Assembly: GCA_008015325.1 (NCBI GenBank)
Contig: SSFI01000084.1
Span: 1 to 64,000, forward strand
Length of the DNA stretch: 64,000 nt
Reading direction: 5' to 3'
Origin: Rheinheimera sp.
GTDB lineage: Bacteria; Pseudomonadota; Gammaproteobacteria; Enterobacterales; Alteromonadaceae
The translations under genes and the position numbers were made by a program. A model generated the notes under the pieces. It searched no databases and was not told where the DNA came from. It saw only the letters and a program-made list of their open reading frames with translations. Numbering within the stretch: the stretch's first letter is position 1; the number at the start of each line of letters is the position of its first letter. This document shows positions 55,913-64,000 of this stretch, piece by piece.

Positions 55913-56680
55913 TCAGAATTTGTAACCACGGTGCAGGGCGACGATGCCCCCGGTCAGATTGTGATAGCTGGTTTCAGCGAAACCGGCCTGCTGCATCATC
56001 TGCTTCAGCGTGTCCTGGTCCGGGTGCATGCGGATAGACTCCGCCAGATACTGATAAGATTCGCGGTCGTTGGCGACCAGCTGGCCCATCGCTGGTAATA
56101 GTTTGAAAGAATACAAGTCATACACTTTGCTGAGCCAGGCTTCGGTCGGTTTAGAAAATTCCAGCACCAATAAGCGGCCGCCCGGTTTCAGCACGCGGAA
56201 CATTGACCGTAATGCGGCGGCTTTGTCGGTGACGTTGCGCAGGCCAAAAGCGATAGTGATGATGTCAAAACTGTTGTCGGCAAAAGGTAAGGCTTCGGCA
56301 TTCGCCTGCACGTAGCTGATATTGTTGACCAGACCCAGGTCTCGCAGTTTGTCTTTGCCGACATTCAGCATCGATTCGTTGATATCGGCCAGAATCACCT
56401 GACCGGTCGGGCCGACCCGACGGGAAAATAAGGCGGTCAAATCACCGGTGCCGCCGGCTAAATCCAGTACTTTCTGACCAGGACGCACACCACTGCAATC
56501 GATGGTGAAGCGTTTCCACAGCCGGTGGATGCCCAGTGACATCAGGTCATTCATTACATCGTATTTGGCCGCGACACTATGAAAAACATTGGCAACCATC
56601 GAAACCTTTTCGTCACGGGCAACAGTTTTAAAACCAAAATGCGTACTGTCTTGGGTGCCGGAATGCTGTTGTTCGGACAT
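55913..56680 (-). CDS. ubiE: ubiquinone/menaquinone C-methyltransferase UbiE
   Basis: A 255-residue SAM-dependent methyltransferase acting on demethylmenaquinone and the ubiquinone precursor DDMQ. Motif I is [15 protein letters not shown] (about residues 69-83), and the family signatures [17 protein letters not shown] (about 39-55) and [17 protein letters not shown] (about 159-175) are complete. The length equals E. coli UbiE (251). AAGG lies upstream of the ATG. It is the first gene of the minus-strand ubi-tat-hemB run. Confidence 0.97.
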   Translation of the reverse strand: MSEQQHSGTQDSTHFGFKTVARDEKVSMVANVFHSVAAKYDVMNDLMSLGIHRLWKRFTIDCSGVRPGQKVLDLAGGTGDLTALFSRRVGPTGQVILADINESMLNVGKDKLRDLGLVNNISYVQANAEALPFADNSFDIITIAFGLRNVTDKAAALRSMFRVLKPGGRLLVLEFSKPTEAWLSKVYDLYSFKLLPAMGQLVANDRESYQYLAESIRMHPDQDTLKQMMQQAGFAETSYHNLTGGIVALHRGYKF

Positions 56681-56755
56681 GAAATAACCTTAGCCAGAAA
56701 GAATGTGGCGCTAGTGTAAAAGATCCCACTGCAGAGTCCAACCGAAAGCGGTGGA

Positions 56756-57838
56756 TCAATTGTCGCGGATCAAATCGAATGTCGCAGTTACGACGATGTT
56801 GCCGTTGACGATCAGTTGCAGCTGATGGGCACCGCCATAATGCCGGCGGGTCGTCAGGTCGCTGAAACGATAAGATTTTTGCAGTTCCAGCATGCCGGGA
56901 CCGGCTTGCCGCTGCAGCCATTGGAATACTTTGTGTCTTTTGCTGCCGTTTTTCGAAGCAAAATCAATCGCATATTCAACCCGCAGCGGCGCGGGGCCAT
57001 CGTGCAGTTGCAGCTGCGCGCTAAATTGCAGCACCTCGCCATAATTCAGCTGCGGCTGTGCCAGCGTCAACGTCGCATCCAACGCTCTGACATTGCAGCC
57101 AAATAATTGCAGGGCCTGCGGATGGCGTTGTTTTAACAGCCCGCGCAAGGCGTGTTTCAGAACCCAGTCAGTATGGCGATGCTGACCATGCCACTGCTGC
57201 GCCAGTTGCAGCACCAGATCAGGGTGGTCTTTACTGATGTCGTTCAGATTGTTGGCGACACTGCGTCGGACGTAATCTTCCGGGTCCTGTTTTAAGCGCT
57301 GTAACAGCGGGAATAAGGGCGTCGGGTCGGCGATAAATTGCGGCAGTTTTTGCCCCCAAGGCAGCCGGGGCCGGCACCCTTCAGAAGCGAGCCGGCGCAA
57401 ATGCATATTGTCGGACTCTGCCCATTGCTTTAGCTGTTGCAGGCTTTGCTCTGGATAGCGTTGCAGGAAAGGCCGGATGGCAAATTCGGCGGTCGAGTAA
57501 CAGGTGAAATGTGCCAAAGCCTGCATCGAAGTAGCAAAATCAGCGAGGCCAAACTGCTCGACAATGTCCGGAAAAATAAAACCCGGCAAGCCGCGAATTT
57601 CGGTGCTGACCGGTTTGAGTAACTCGCAGCAGTCAGCGAAAGGTAAATCCAGCTGTTGATACAAAGTGGTGGCGATGCGGCGGACCCGCTGTTTCAGGCT
57701 CAGCTCAGCGTAGGCGGAGTCCCAAAGTGTGTTGATAAAAAAATCGGCGGCGAAACGCTGGTGTCGCTGACTGACGGCCGCCGCCAGTCGTTGCAACAAA
57801 GCAAGGTCAAACAAATCTTTCAGCAGCGGCGCACTCAT
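56756..57838 (-). CDS. DNA alkylation repair protein, AlkC-like
   Basis: A 360-residue protein built of helical HEAT-like repeats (about residues 60-235) followed by a beta-rich C-terminal domain (about 250-360). This is the layout of AlkC-type 3-methyladenine DNA glycosylases, which have an immunoglobulin-like C-terminal domain. VRRSVANNLNDISKDHPD (about 188-205) and WVLKHALRGLLKQRHPQAL (about 218-236) are characteristic. It should remove 3-methyladenine and 3-methylcytosine from DNA. It starts 9 bp after the diguanylate cyclase stop, so they are probably co-transcribed. Confidence 0.8.
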   Translation of the reverse strand: MSAPLLKDLFDLALLQRLAAAVSQRHQRFAADFFINTLWDSAYAELSLKQRVRRIATTLYQQLDLPFADCCELLKPVSTEIRGLPGFIFPDIVEQFGLADFATSMQALAHFTCYSTAEFAIRPFLQRYPEQSLQQLKQWAESDNMHLRRLASEGCRPRLPWGQKLPQFIADPTPLFPLLQRLKQDPEDYVRRSVANNLNDISKDHPDLVLQLAQQWHGQHRHTDWVLKHALRGLLKQRHPQALQLFGCNVRALDATLTLAQPQLNYGEVLQFSAQLQLHDGPAPLRVEYAIDFASKNGSKRHKVFQWLQRQAGPGMLELQKSYRFSDLTTRRHYGGAHQLQLIVNGNIVVTATFDLIRDN

Positions 57839-57847
57839 GCGGCGGGT

Positions 57848-58864
57848 TTACAGCATTGCTTCGGTGGCAACCTGATTGCGGCCACGTTTTTTCGCGACAC
57901 TCAGTACCTGATTAGATCTGGCTAAGAACTGGTGCCAGTTTTCCTGCGCCTGATATAAAGCAACCCCGAGCGAAATTGTGACTTTCGGCAGCGCTTTTTT
58001 GCTGCGTGATGACACAAAACGCAATTTCTCCACGCCGCGGCGCACTTGCTCGGCAATTTCACTGGCGGTACGCAGGTCGACATCCGGCAACAAAATCAGG
58101 AATTCTTCGCCACCGGCACGAACCGGCAGGCCGCTTTCCTGCACATAAGCGCTGATTTTTTTCGCTACTTTTGACAGGATCACATCACCGATGTTGTAAC
58201 CGTAGTCCTGATTAAATTGCTTGAAGTGGTCCAGGTCGACTGCGATGGCAGCGATACGGCGGTTTGGGCTTTCGGCCAGCCACTGATCGATATGCTCCTG
58301 CATCGCCAGCCGGTTGTAGAGGCCGGTGAGCGCATCGACATGACGTTCGCGTTTGAGTTGTTCGAGCTCGGCACGCAACTGATAGCTTTGTTCGTTGGAT
58401 TTCAGCAACTGGTCACGTAATTTTTGCTGGCTGGCTTTGAGTTCGTAAGTCGCGGATAAAATACGGCCGATGGTTTCGCGGGCCTGCACCGGTGTTTCTG
58501 TTTTGAGCGCCACCAGACCGTGGTCCAGCACATCAATAAAATCGTGAATGGCTTCGCCGGCCTGTTCAGACTGCTGATTCAGCGCATTGACCATTTTATA
58601 GACCGCGGCAATCATGGCTTCGTTTTGCCGGCCGGTCGGTACTATGTAATTGCTGTACAGTTCCGTCATAACAAAATCGTCAAACGGGATGCGGGCGGTT
58701 AGTTTATCTTCGATGGCCTGACAGAGTTCAGCGATCACGCCGCTGATATATTCGTAGGCAACAGTGAAGTTTACCGGGTGGGCGGCCAAACGATGTCGCT
58801 GCAGGAAGGCAATGGCTAACGCCGCCTTCTCACTGGCTTGCTCGATTGAATCCTGATACATCAT
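57848..58864 (-). CDS. soluble GGDEF diguanylate cyclase
   Basis: A 338-residue protein with an all-helical N-terminal region (about 1-170, without membrane segments or a named sensor domain) and a C-terminal GGDEF domain. The active loop reads RAGGEEFLILLP (about 252-263), with the substrate residues DLDHFKQFNQDYGYNIGD upstream. The Arg-x-x-Asp inhibitory site is absent at the usual position, unlike the other cyclase in this window. The start is one of two adjacent ATGs (58864 or 58861) with a poor ribosome site. It lies just before the alkC-like gene. Confidence 0.85.
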   Translation of the reverse strand: MMYQDSIEQASEKAALAIAFLQRHRLAAHPVNFTVAYEYISGVIAELCQAIEDKLTARIPFDDFVMTELYSNYIVPTGRQNEAMIAAVYKMVNALNQQSEQAGEAIHDFIDVLDHGLVALKTETPVQARETIGRILSATYELKASQQKLRDQLLKSNEQSYQLRAELEQLKRERHVDALTGLYNRLAMQEHIDQWLAESPNRRIAAIAVDLDHFKQFNQDYGYNIGDVILSKVAKKISAYVQESGLPVRAGGEEFLILLPDVDLRTASEIAEQVRRGVEKLRFVSSRSKKALPKVTISLGVALYQAQENWHQFLARSNQVLSVAKKRGRNQVATEAML

Positions 58865-59196
58865 GCCAAGTAAAACTCCAATGGATACTGCATAGACTTA
58901 GCGTAACTTAAGGCCGATATGTTACGGAAAAGCCAGGTCAACGCAAGCGCACACAAGAAATTACAGCGCTGTCACACCTAAAATAACGGGACAACCTGAA
59001 GCCGCCAAGCCTTTTTTGCGGCAATAATGGTTTTTTTTCAGAATATTCAGGTATTTGTCTGAACAGGTCACTTTCGGTCCGGGAACCAGCGCATAAAATC
59101 CGCTCAATAAGCAAAAATCTAAGCCGGTTAGCAACTGAACGACGTGCAGAATTGTATACAATCAATGCTGTCATATAGCCATTTGGATTGCCGGAA
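58865..59196. other. 332-bp divergent intergenic region, nothing recognised
   Basis: It lies between divergent starts of a diguanylate cyclase and a DUF885 lipoprotein. A long minus-strand frame crosses it but has no ribosome site and runs into the DUF885 gene, so I do not call it. Promoters for both genes must lie here; I could not identify a specific operator. Confidence 0.5.
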
Positions 59197-60924
59197 ATGA
59201 AACAAAAATTATTGGTTTCGCTGTGTTGTGCAGCGTTGATGGCCTGCGCACAGCAACCCGTGTCAACCACCGCCGATTTTGATCGCTTTGCTAACGACTG
59301 GTGGCAGCGCGCCGAAAAGGTCCAGATCAATACCAAGTCTGGTTTGCCAGACATGTCAGCGGCAGCGCTGGAACAGGCGCAGCAACAGCGGCTGGCATTG
59401 TTGGCCGAGCTGAATAAAACCAACGTCAGCGGTTTGTCTGAACAGCAAAAAATTAACTTCGCAATTTTACAGTACCGATTACAAAACGATATTGATGAGT
59501 ACCGGTTTGGTGCGCATTACATGCCGCTCACGGCTGAATCCGGTTTCCACAGCGACGTGCTGTTTATGCTGAACATGTCGTCAGTAAAAACTGAAAAAGA
59601 CCTGCAGACTTATCTGGAAAAACTGGCGGCGCTGCCACTTTATATGCAACAGCAAATGGATTGGATGCGTCAGGGCCTGGCCAAAGGTTATACGCAACCC
59701 AAAGCGGTATTGGCCGGTTACGAAGACAGTATCAAATCATTTATCAGTCCGGATCCGCAAAAAAGCCCGTTCTACCGGCCGTTGCTGAAACAACCGGCTG
59801 GCATTGACGCTGCGCGCTGGCAGGCTTTGCAGCAACAGGCCAGTGCTTTGATCAGTCAGCAAATCACCCCGGTGTATCAGCAGTATCTGGATTTCTTTAC
59901 GACCCAATATGTCCCCGGCGCACGGGACAATATTGCAGCCATTGCGTTGCCAGATGGTGCCGCCTATTACCAGAATCGTCTGGAGCACTACACCACGTTA
60001 AAAATGACGCCGCAGCAAGTACATCAGATTGGTTTACAGGAAGTCGCACGCATCCGCGCCGAAATGCAGCAAGTGATTGATCAAACAGGCTTTAAAGGCA
60101 GTTTTGCCGAATTTGTCCAGTTCCTGCGGACTGATCCGCAGTTCTATGTGACAAAACCAGAACAATTGCTGAAAGAAGCGGCTTATTTGTCGAAAAAAAT
60201 CGATGCCCAATTGCCGAAATTGTTTAAAACATTGCCACGTACGCCTTATGGCGTCGAACCGGTACCAGCGGAAATAGCCCCGAAATACACCACGGGTCGA
60301 TATGCCGGTGGTCGCGCAGCGGGCGAGCCGGGTTTTTACTGGGTCAATACTTATGCGCTGGATCGTCGTCCTTTGTATGAGCTGGAAGCACTGACACTGC
60401 ACGAAGCAGTACCGGGCCACCATCTGCAAGTGGCACTCGCCAATGAACAGGACAGCCTGCCGGTGTACCGCCGCAGTTTTTATACCTCGGCTTTTGGCGA
60501 AGGGTGGGGCCTGTATTCTGAATATCTCGGTCTTGAAGTGGGTTTTTACACCGACCCCTACAGCAATTTTGGTCGTCTGACTTATGAGATGTGGCGCGCT
60601 TGCCGTCTGGTCGTCGATACCGGTATGCATACAATGGGCTGGAGTCGGCAGCAAGCGATTGATTTCCTTGCACAGAACACCGCTTTGTCGATGCATAACG
60701 TGACGACGGAAGTAGATCGTTATATCAGCTGGCCGGCGCAGGCGCTGTCATACAAGCTGGGCGAATTGACTATCAAGCGCTTACGGCAAAAAGCTGAAAA
60801 AACGCTTGGTGACAAATTCAATGTACGCGAATTTCATGACGCCGTGTTATCAAACGGCAGTGTGCCGCTGTCCGTGCTCGAACAGCAAATTGACCTGTAT
60901 ATCGCCCGGGCCCAGCGGGGTTAA
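59197..60924 (+). CDS. DUF885-family zinc peptidase-like lipoprotein
   Basis: A 575-residue exported lipoprotein (lipobox LMAC, Cys17). The C-terminal half carries the DUF885 hallmark LHEAVPGHHLQVALANE (about residues 401-417), an HExxxxHxxQ zinc motif, followed by FGEGWGLYSEYLGLE (about 433-447) with a further Glu ligand. The family is distantly related to carboxypeptidase-like metallopeptidases; substrates are mostly unknown. The ATG at 59197 has GGA upstream and starts the signal peptide; a TTG 9 nt before is less likely. A hairpin terminator follows. Confidence 0.82.
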   Translation: MKQKLLVSLCCAALMACAQQPVSTTADFDRFANDWWQRAEKVQINTKSGLPDMSAAALEQAQQQRLALLAELNKTNVSGLSEQQKINFAILQYRLQNDIDEYRFGAHYMPLTAESGFHSDVLFMLNMSSVKTEKDLQTYLEKLAALPLYMQQQMDWMRQGLAKGYTQPKAVLAGYEDSIKSFISPDPQKSPFYRPLLKQPAGIDAARWQALQQQASALISQQITPVYQQYLDFFTTQYVPGARDNIAAIALPDGAAYYQNRLEHYTTLKMTPQQVHQIGLQEVARIRAEMQQVIDQTGFKGSFAEFVQFLRTDPQFYVTKPEQLLKEAAYLSKKIDAQLPKLFKTLPRTPYGVEPVPAEIAPKYTTGRYAGGRAAGEPGFYWVNTYALDRRPLYELEALTLHEAVPGHHLQVALANEQDSLPVYRRSFYTSAFGEGWGLYSEYLGLEVGFYTDPYSNFGRLTYEMWRACRLVVDTGMHTMGWSRQQAIDFLAQNTALSMHNVTTEVDRYISWPAQALSYKLGELTIKRLRQKAEKTLGDKFNVREFHDAVLSNGSVPLSVLEQQIDLYIARAQRG

Positions 60925-60931
60925 ATTTAAC

Positions 60932-60967
60932 AAGCTGTTGCTCAGCGCTGGCTGAGCAACAGCTTTT
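60932..60967 (+). terminator. terminator of the DUF885 gene
   Basis: AAGCTGTTGCTCAGC and its perfect 15-bp complement flank a 4-nt loop, followed by TTTTC. The direct repeat GTTAAATTTAA occurs on either side of the stem. The T-run is short, so efficiency is uncertain. Confidence 0.7.
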
Positions 60968-60997
60968 CATGTTAAATTTAAACTAATTGTTATCATA

Positions 60998-61534
60998 ATG
61001 ATCTGGGATGCTGTGGTGGTTTGGTGGGTTTTGGCTATTGCATGTCTGATTGTGCTGATGGTTGTAATGATCGCCAGAACTGACAGCCTGGCCTCGGAGC
61101 ATAAAAGGTTGTTGGTTCAGTTCAAAATGCTGGATCAGGAATCCATTCAGTTTCAGCAAGTTACCTATGAACTGGCCGAAGAATTCAGTCAGTTTTTGTT
61201 GTTACAGCTCGGTGCGGCACGCCGATTCAGCCGGATGCCGGAAGAAGAGTTGTATCAGTTTGAAATCGCGATGCAGCTGATCCCGACTTTGTGTAAAGAA
61301 ATGTCCGGCCGTCGCCTGAGCTTTAAAGCGGCATTACAACGGTCTCTGAAACTTCATGCTGATATTGAAATGGCTGTATTCGAGGCAACTGTCGGCCGGC
61401 ATGGCCGCTTAATACCCGGATGGCAGAAACAGAGTTTTGGTGGCTACTTGCAGATGTGCCAGCAAATGTATCTGCTGACAAAAGAATATGCACACAAAGA
61501 ACAAAGGTCAGGTCAACCCGAACTGACAGGATGA
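60998..61534 (+). CDS. hypothetical membrane-anchored protein
   Basis: A 178-residue protein with one N-terminal membrane segment (VVVWWVLAIACLIVLMVVMI, about residues 6-25) and a soluble, mainly helical remainder. No family is recognised. No clear ribosome site precedes the ATG, so the start is moderately sure. It follows the DUF885 gene after a hairpin and converges on the next small gene with 4 bp between stops. Confidence 0.55.
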   Translation: MIWDAVVVWWVLAIACLIVLMVVMIARTDSLASEHKRLLVQFKMLDQESIQFQQVTYELAEEFSQFLLLQLGAARRFSRMPEEELYQFEIAMQLIPTLCKEMSGRRLSFKAALQRSLKLHADIEMAVFEATVGRHGRLIPGWQKQSFGGYLQMCQQMYLLTKEYAHKEQRSGQPELTG

Positions 61535-61538
61535 AGTT

Positions 61539-61778
61539 TTAGTTACGCAAAGCAATCGATGGTGCAGTATCAATCTGGCCATCTTGGTCCACAGCAGCCA
61601 AACGTTCACCAGATTTTAACACCGCCATACTGAAACTCGGGCTGCGACGGACAAATGCCAGCTCATAGCCAAAGCGTTGCAGTTCAGAAACAGAGAACTT
61701 CTGAGCGACGTTTAAACGGTCCCAGAAATAGTCCAGATTCTTTTCTTCAGCACGTCTGTCTTCGGTCACTGCAACCAT
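61539..61778 (-). CDS. small hypothetical protein
   Basis: A 79-residue soluble protein of unknown function. The centre (SELQRFGYELAFVRRS, about residues 31-46) looks like a compact alpha/beta unit ending in VLKSGERLAAVDQDGQID. GGAG lies 8 nt upstream of the ATG, supporting a real gene. It probably shares the region with the EVE gene downstream-upstream on the same strand, 44 bp apart. Confidence 0.6.
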   Translation of the reverse strand: MVAVTEDRRAEEKNLDYFWDRLNVAQKFSVSELQRFGYELAFVRRSPSFSMAVLKSGERLAAVDQDGQIDTAPSIALRN

Positions 61779-61822
61779 TTTAACAACTCCGCATCACTTC
61801 GGTTACCAAGAGTGTAAAAGAC

Positions 61823-62296
61823 TCAAATTTTACTGTAAGCCTTTGCCGCACAAAGCACAAGGCCAAACTCTGCATTTGTTGTCGGAATAATCGACAATCT
61901 ATTGCCTTTTCTCAGCAATTGCATCTCAGCCAGCCCTCCGATCTGACGAAGTTCGGTCATGCTTAACACTTTGCTGAACTGTTCGACAAAACCAACCTGT
62001 ACTGCTACCCATGGGGCCTTCTCCGGCGTTGATTTCGCATCGTAATATAAGCTACGAGGCTGAAACTGGCTTGGATCAGGATAAGCCTCGGCCAAAATAA
62101 CCCCGACACCGGCAATGCCGACCTGAGCACAGCTTGAGTGATGAATGAGGACCTGATCGCCAATTTTCACCTGATCACGCAGAAAATTGCGGGCCTGATA
62201 GTTTCTGACACCTTCCCAGACCACGCCCTTCGGACCTGCAGCCTGAATGTCCAGGATGCTGCATTCCGCTGGTTCTGTTTTAAAAACCCAGTACAT
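61823..62296 (-). CDS. EVE-domain protein
   Basis: A 157-residue single EVE domain, a PUA-like fold thought to bind modified bases in DNA or RNA. Family marks are YWVFKTEP (residues 2-9), VVWEGVRNYQARNFLRD (about 24-40), GDQVLIHHSS (about 45) and WVAVQVGFVEQF (about 95). YTH-like relatives read methylated nucleotides; the ligand here is unknown. The ATG at 62296 aligns with the family; the long upstream frame is unconserved and overlaps the divergent gene. Confidence 0.85.
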   Translation of the reverse strand: MYWVFKTEPAECSILDIQAAGPKGVVWEGVRNYQARNFLRDQVKIGDQVLIHHSSCAQVGIAGVGVILAEAYPDPSQFQPRSLYYDAKSTPEKAPWVAVQVGFVEQFSKVLSMTELRQIGGLAEMQLLRKGNRLSIIPTTNAEFGLVLCAAKAYSKI

Positions 62297-62412
62297 TCCG
62301 TCACTTAATTTAGTTTCTGTAGTCAATGCAGGTAAATTAGCAGCTGTGCTCTTGCGCCGCAAGGCCTGAACGCGTAAGTTAGATGTTGCATTATTGATAA
62401 CAGGAGAATGTA

Positions 62413-62727
62413 ATGTACCAGCTGAAATGGATGCTAATACTGGGTTGTCTGAGTCTGACCGCCTGCACTTCAACACCGCAGACTGCGCAGACTGCTGAGA
62501 CACAGGTGGCGAATGCTGCGCCGGTCAAAGTAGCAGTCGTCAAAGCTTATACTAAGGACACAGATAAAAGTGCCTTGGTATGTCGCAAGGAAAAAGTGCT
62601 CGGTAGCAACCGTGCGGTAAAAGTCTGCAAAACGGTCGGGCAACAGGAAGAAGAACGTAAGCAGGCTGAGAGAATGGTGAACGATCGTTCCTTGCAACAA
62701 AGTCTGGGTGGTGGCAGCGGCCTCTGA
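62413..62727 (+). CDS. Cys-pair small lipoprotein C
   Basis: A 104-residue lipoprotein with lipobox LTAC (Cys about residue 18). The mature part has LVCRKEKVLGSNRAVKVCKT (about 55-74), matching the C-R-x-E-x-x-x-G-S/T-R-x(4)-V-C-R/K-T block of lipoproteins A and B at 17506 and 18877, followed by a similar charged helix (QEEERKQAE). It lacks their final Cys pair. AGGAGA precedes the ATG. It is divergent from the EVE gene and 75 bp before tesB. The function is unknown. Confidence 0.75.
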   Translation: MYQLKWMLILGCLSLTACTSTPQTAQTAETQVANAAPVKVAVVKAYTKDTDKSALVCRKEKVLGSNRAVKVCKTVGQQEEERKQAERMVNDRSLQQSLGGGSGL

Positions 62728-62802
62728 TCCAGCCGTTAGAACTTGGCTCTTGTCGTTGCTTGCTGCAGAATACGCTCTCATTAGGATCCTTGGGGAGCAG
62801 CG

Positions 62803-63678
62803 ATGAGCCAGGTATTGTCAGATCTGTTGTCATTATTAAAGTTAGAAACCATCGAGTACGGTCTGTACCGGGGCCAGAGTCAGGACCTTGGCTTCAAAGC
62901 TGTGTTCGGCGGTCAGGTGATGGGACAGGCGTTGTCTGCAGCCAAAGAAACTATCCCTGAAGATCGTAAAGTCCATTCCTTCCACTCCTATTTTCTGCGC
63001 CCTGGCGATGCGGCGCGCCCGATAGTTTATGAAGTGGAAAATATCCGCGATGGTAAAAGTTTCAGTACGCGTCGGGTCAGTGCCATCCAATACGGCAAGC
63101 CAATTTTTTACCTGACCGCATCCTTCCAGGCCGATGAACCGGGTTTTGCGCACCAGGATTTAATGCCGCAGGTGCCGCAGCCGGAAGATTTAGTGTCAGA
63201 TCTGGAGTTTTATCGCGAAAACGCCGGGCTGATCCCAGAATCCATCCGCAGTAAATTTATCTGCGAAAAGCCCATCGAGATGCGTTCTGTGGCCTTTCAC
63301 AATCCGTTTAAACCCCAGGTCAGTGTGGCCAAACGTTATGTCTGGTTTAAAGCCAACGGAGCGATGCCGGATGACCTGCGGGTACACAAATATTTACTGG
63401 CGTACGCTTCAGATTTTAACTTTTTACCAACGGCATTGCAGCCGCACGGCAAGTCGTTTATGGCGCCGAATATGCAAGTGGCGACTATCGATCACGCTAT
63501 GTGGTTTCATGAAGATTTTCGCTTTGATGACTGGCTGCTGTATGCGGTGGATAGCCCAAGCGCGTCCGGCGCCAGAGGCCTGGTGCGCGGCCAGTTTTTT
63601 AACCGTGCCGGTACTTTAGTGGCCTCGACTATGCAGGAAGGCGTGATCCGCTGTTATGAGAAAGCCAGGGGCGAGTGA
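62803..63678 (+). CDS. tesB: acyl-CoA thioesterase II
   Basis: A 291-residue double hot-dog thioesterase that hydrolyses medium- and long-chain acyl-CoA. Family stretches are [14 protein letters not shown] (about residues 30-43), [12 protein letters not shown] (about 56-67), [11 protein letters not shown] (about 229) and [20 protein letters not shown] (about 253-272), with the catalytic Asp-Thr/Ser-Gln positions in the last two. The length matches E. coli TesB (286). GGGGAG lies upstream of the ATG. It converges on plsB. Confidence 0.94.
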   Translation: MSQVLSDLLSLLKLETIEYGLYRGQSQDLGFKAVFGGQVMGQALSAAKETIPEDRKVHSFHSYFLRPGDAARPIVYEVENIRDGKSFSTRRVSAIQYGKPIFYLTASFQADEPGFAHQDLMPQVPQPEDLVSDLEFYRENAGLIPESIRSKFICEKPIEMRSVAFHNPFKPQVSVAKRYVWFKANGAMPDDLRVHKYLLAYASDFNFLPTALQPHGKSFMAPNMQVATIDHAMWFHEDFRFDDWLLYAVDSPSASGARGLVRGQFFNRAGTLVASTMQEGVIRCYEKARGE

Positions 63679-63691
63679 GAGCCCCCGGCTT

Positions 63692-64000
63692 CTAAGACTC
63701 TGTCGATGCACCAATCTGGCGGATGCTGGCGCTGACAGTTGCTGGCAATAACTGGTAAACGGCAGCTTCCAACGCCGCAAATCTGCCGGCTGGCCGCAGT
63801 TTGTGCCCGGCATCGACGTGCAAATAGCCTTGATCTTTTAATGCGTTAATCAGCGTGACAAATAATTTTTTGTCATGAAATTCCGGTGCATCAAGCCCAT
63901 GTAATGTCGACAACCGCAGCGCCAGCTGATGGGCCTGTTGTTCCAGCACATCCCGCTCCATCGGCTCTGAGTCTGCGATTAACTGCAACACCATGCCATA
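63692..64000 (-). CDS. plsB: glycerol-3-phosphate 1-O-acyltransferase, 3' end
   Basis: The last 102 or so residues of a protein that continues past the window edge. STLHGLDAPEFHDKKLF and LKDQGYLHV match the C-terminus of E. coli PlsB (NTLHGLNAPEFFDK), the membrane enzyme that puts the first acyl chain on glycerol-3-phosphate. The catalytic H-x(4)-D motifs lie outside the window. The stop is TAG at 63692; 13 bp separate it from the tesB stop. Confidence 0.85.
   Translation of the reverse strand, partial: YGMVLQLIADSEPMERDVLEQQAHQLALRLSTLHGLDAPEFHDKKLFVTLINALKDQGYLHVDAGHKLRPAGRFAALEAAVYQLLPATVSASIRQIGASTES

Noticed and set aside
58938..59423. 161-residue minus-strand gene upstream of the DUF885 gene
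   Set aside because: It overlaps the signal-peptide region of a well-supported gene, lacks a ribosome site and resembles no family.

Overview
The window looks like a chromosomal segment of a gammaproteobacterium of the Rheinheimera/Alishewanella/Arsukibacterium type (Alteromonadales-Chromatiaceae border). This is inferred from gene order (ubiE-ubiJ-ubiB-tatABC-tatD-dgc-hemB; rho-trxA divergent from rhlB-gppA), from small families typical of that group (DUF3010, DUF3083-like, DUF5610-like) and from moderately GC-rich coding sequence. No rRNA gene, complete tRNA gene or CRISPR array was found.

Layout. 1-2728 is an AT-rich accessory island holding a lipoprotein, an eroded antitoxin-like reading frame and a two-gene unit with a SEC-C zinc-binding protein. 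It stops at a 25-bp fragment matching the 3' end of a tRNA-Gly gene (2729-2753), the expected scar of an integrative element. From 2838 on the sequence is core-like: a hydratase, a CPA2 antiporter overlapping an EAL phosphodiesterase, ppc, a DCC thiol oxidoreductase, a DUF5610-like protein, an SGNH lipoprotein and a TonB-dependent receptor. Next come a palindromic repeat (13508-13568), a propeller protein/VOC/mtnK trio, a probably frameshifted membrane protein, two paralogous Cys-pair lipoproteins around an arylamine N-acetyltransferase, an M19 dipeptidase, an alkaline phosphatase-family protein, an alanine symporter with a flavin reductase, glutaminase and a purine permease.

29354-32107 is a methionine-salvage locus: mtnB is divergent from a methionine aminotransferase (ybdL) and omega-amidase (yafV) pair, with a MetJ operator (one perfect 8/8 met box) just upstream of mtnB. 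mtnK lies about 14 kb away. 33454-38333 is a creBCD envelope-stress locus in which an intact ISAs1-family element (36614-37861, 10-bp target duplication) has split the response regulator creB. Removing the IS and one duplication restores a 236-codon frame, so the insertion looks recent.

38541-48326 holds nucleoside salvage (cdd, deoA), thpR, a DUF3083-like protein, ndh, rho, trxA, rhlB and gppA. 48385-56680 is one long minus-strand run: ubiquinone synthesis (ubiE, ubiJ, ubiB), Tat export (tatA, tatB, tatC), two paralogous small exported proteins found here between tatC and tatD, tatD, a diguanylate cyclase and hemB, mostly with overlapping or touching ends. The right end carries alkC with a second diguanylate cyclase, a DUF885 lipoprotein, small hypothetical proteins, an EVE-domain protein, a third relative of the Cys-pair lipoproteins, tesB and the 3' end of plsB.

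I did not find a clear, previously undescribed multi-gene system. The best leads are the tRNA-Gly island with its SEC-C pair, the IS-inactivated creB, the MetJ-controlled salvage divergon, the Cys-pair lipoprotein family, the exported pair in the tat operon and the split membrane gene. All family names are from memory of conserved motifs; no database search was run.
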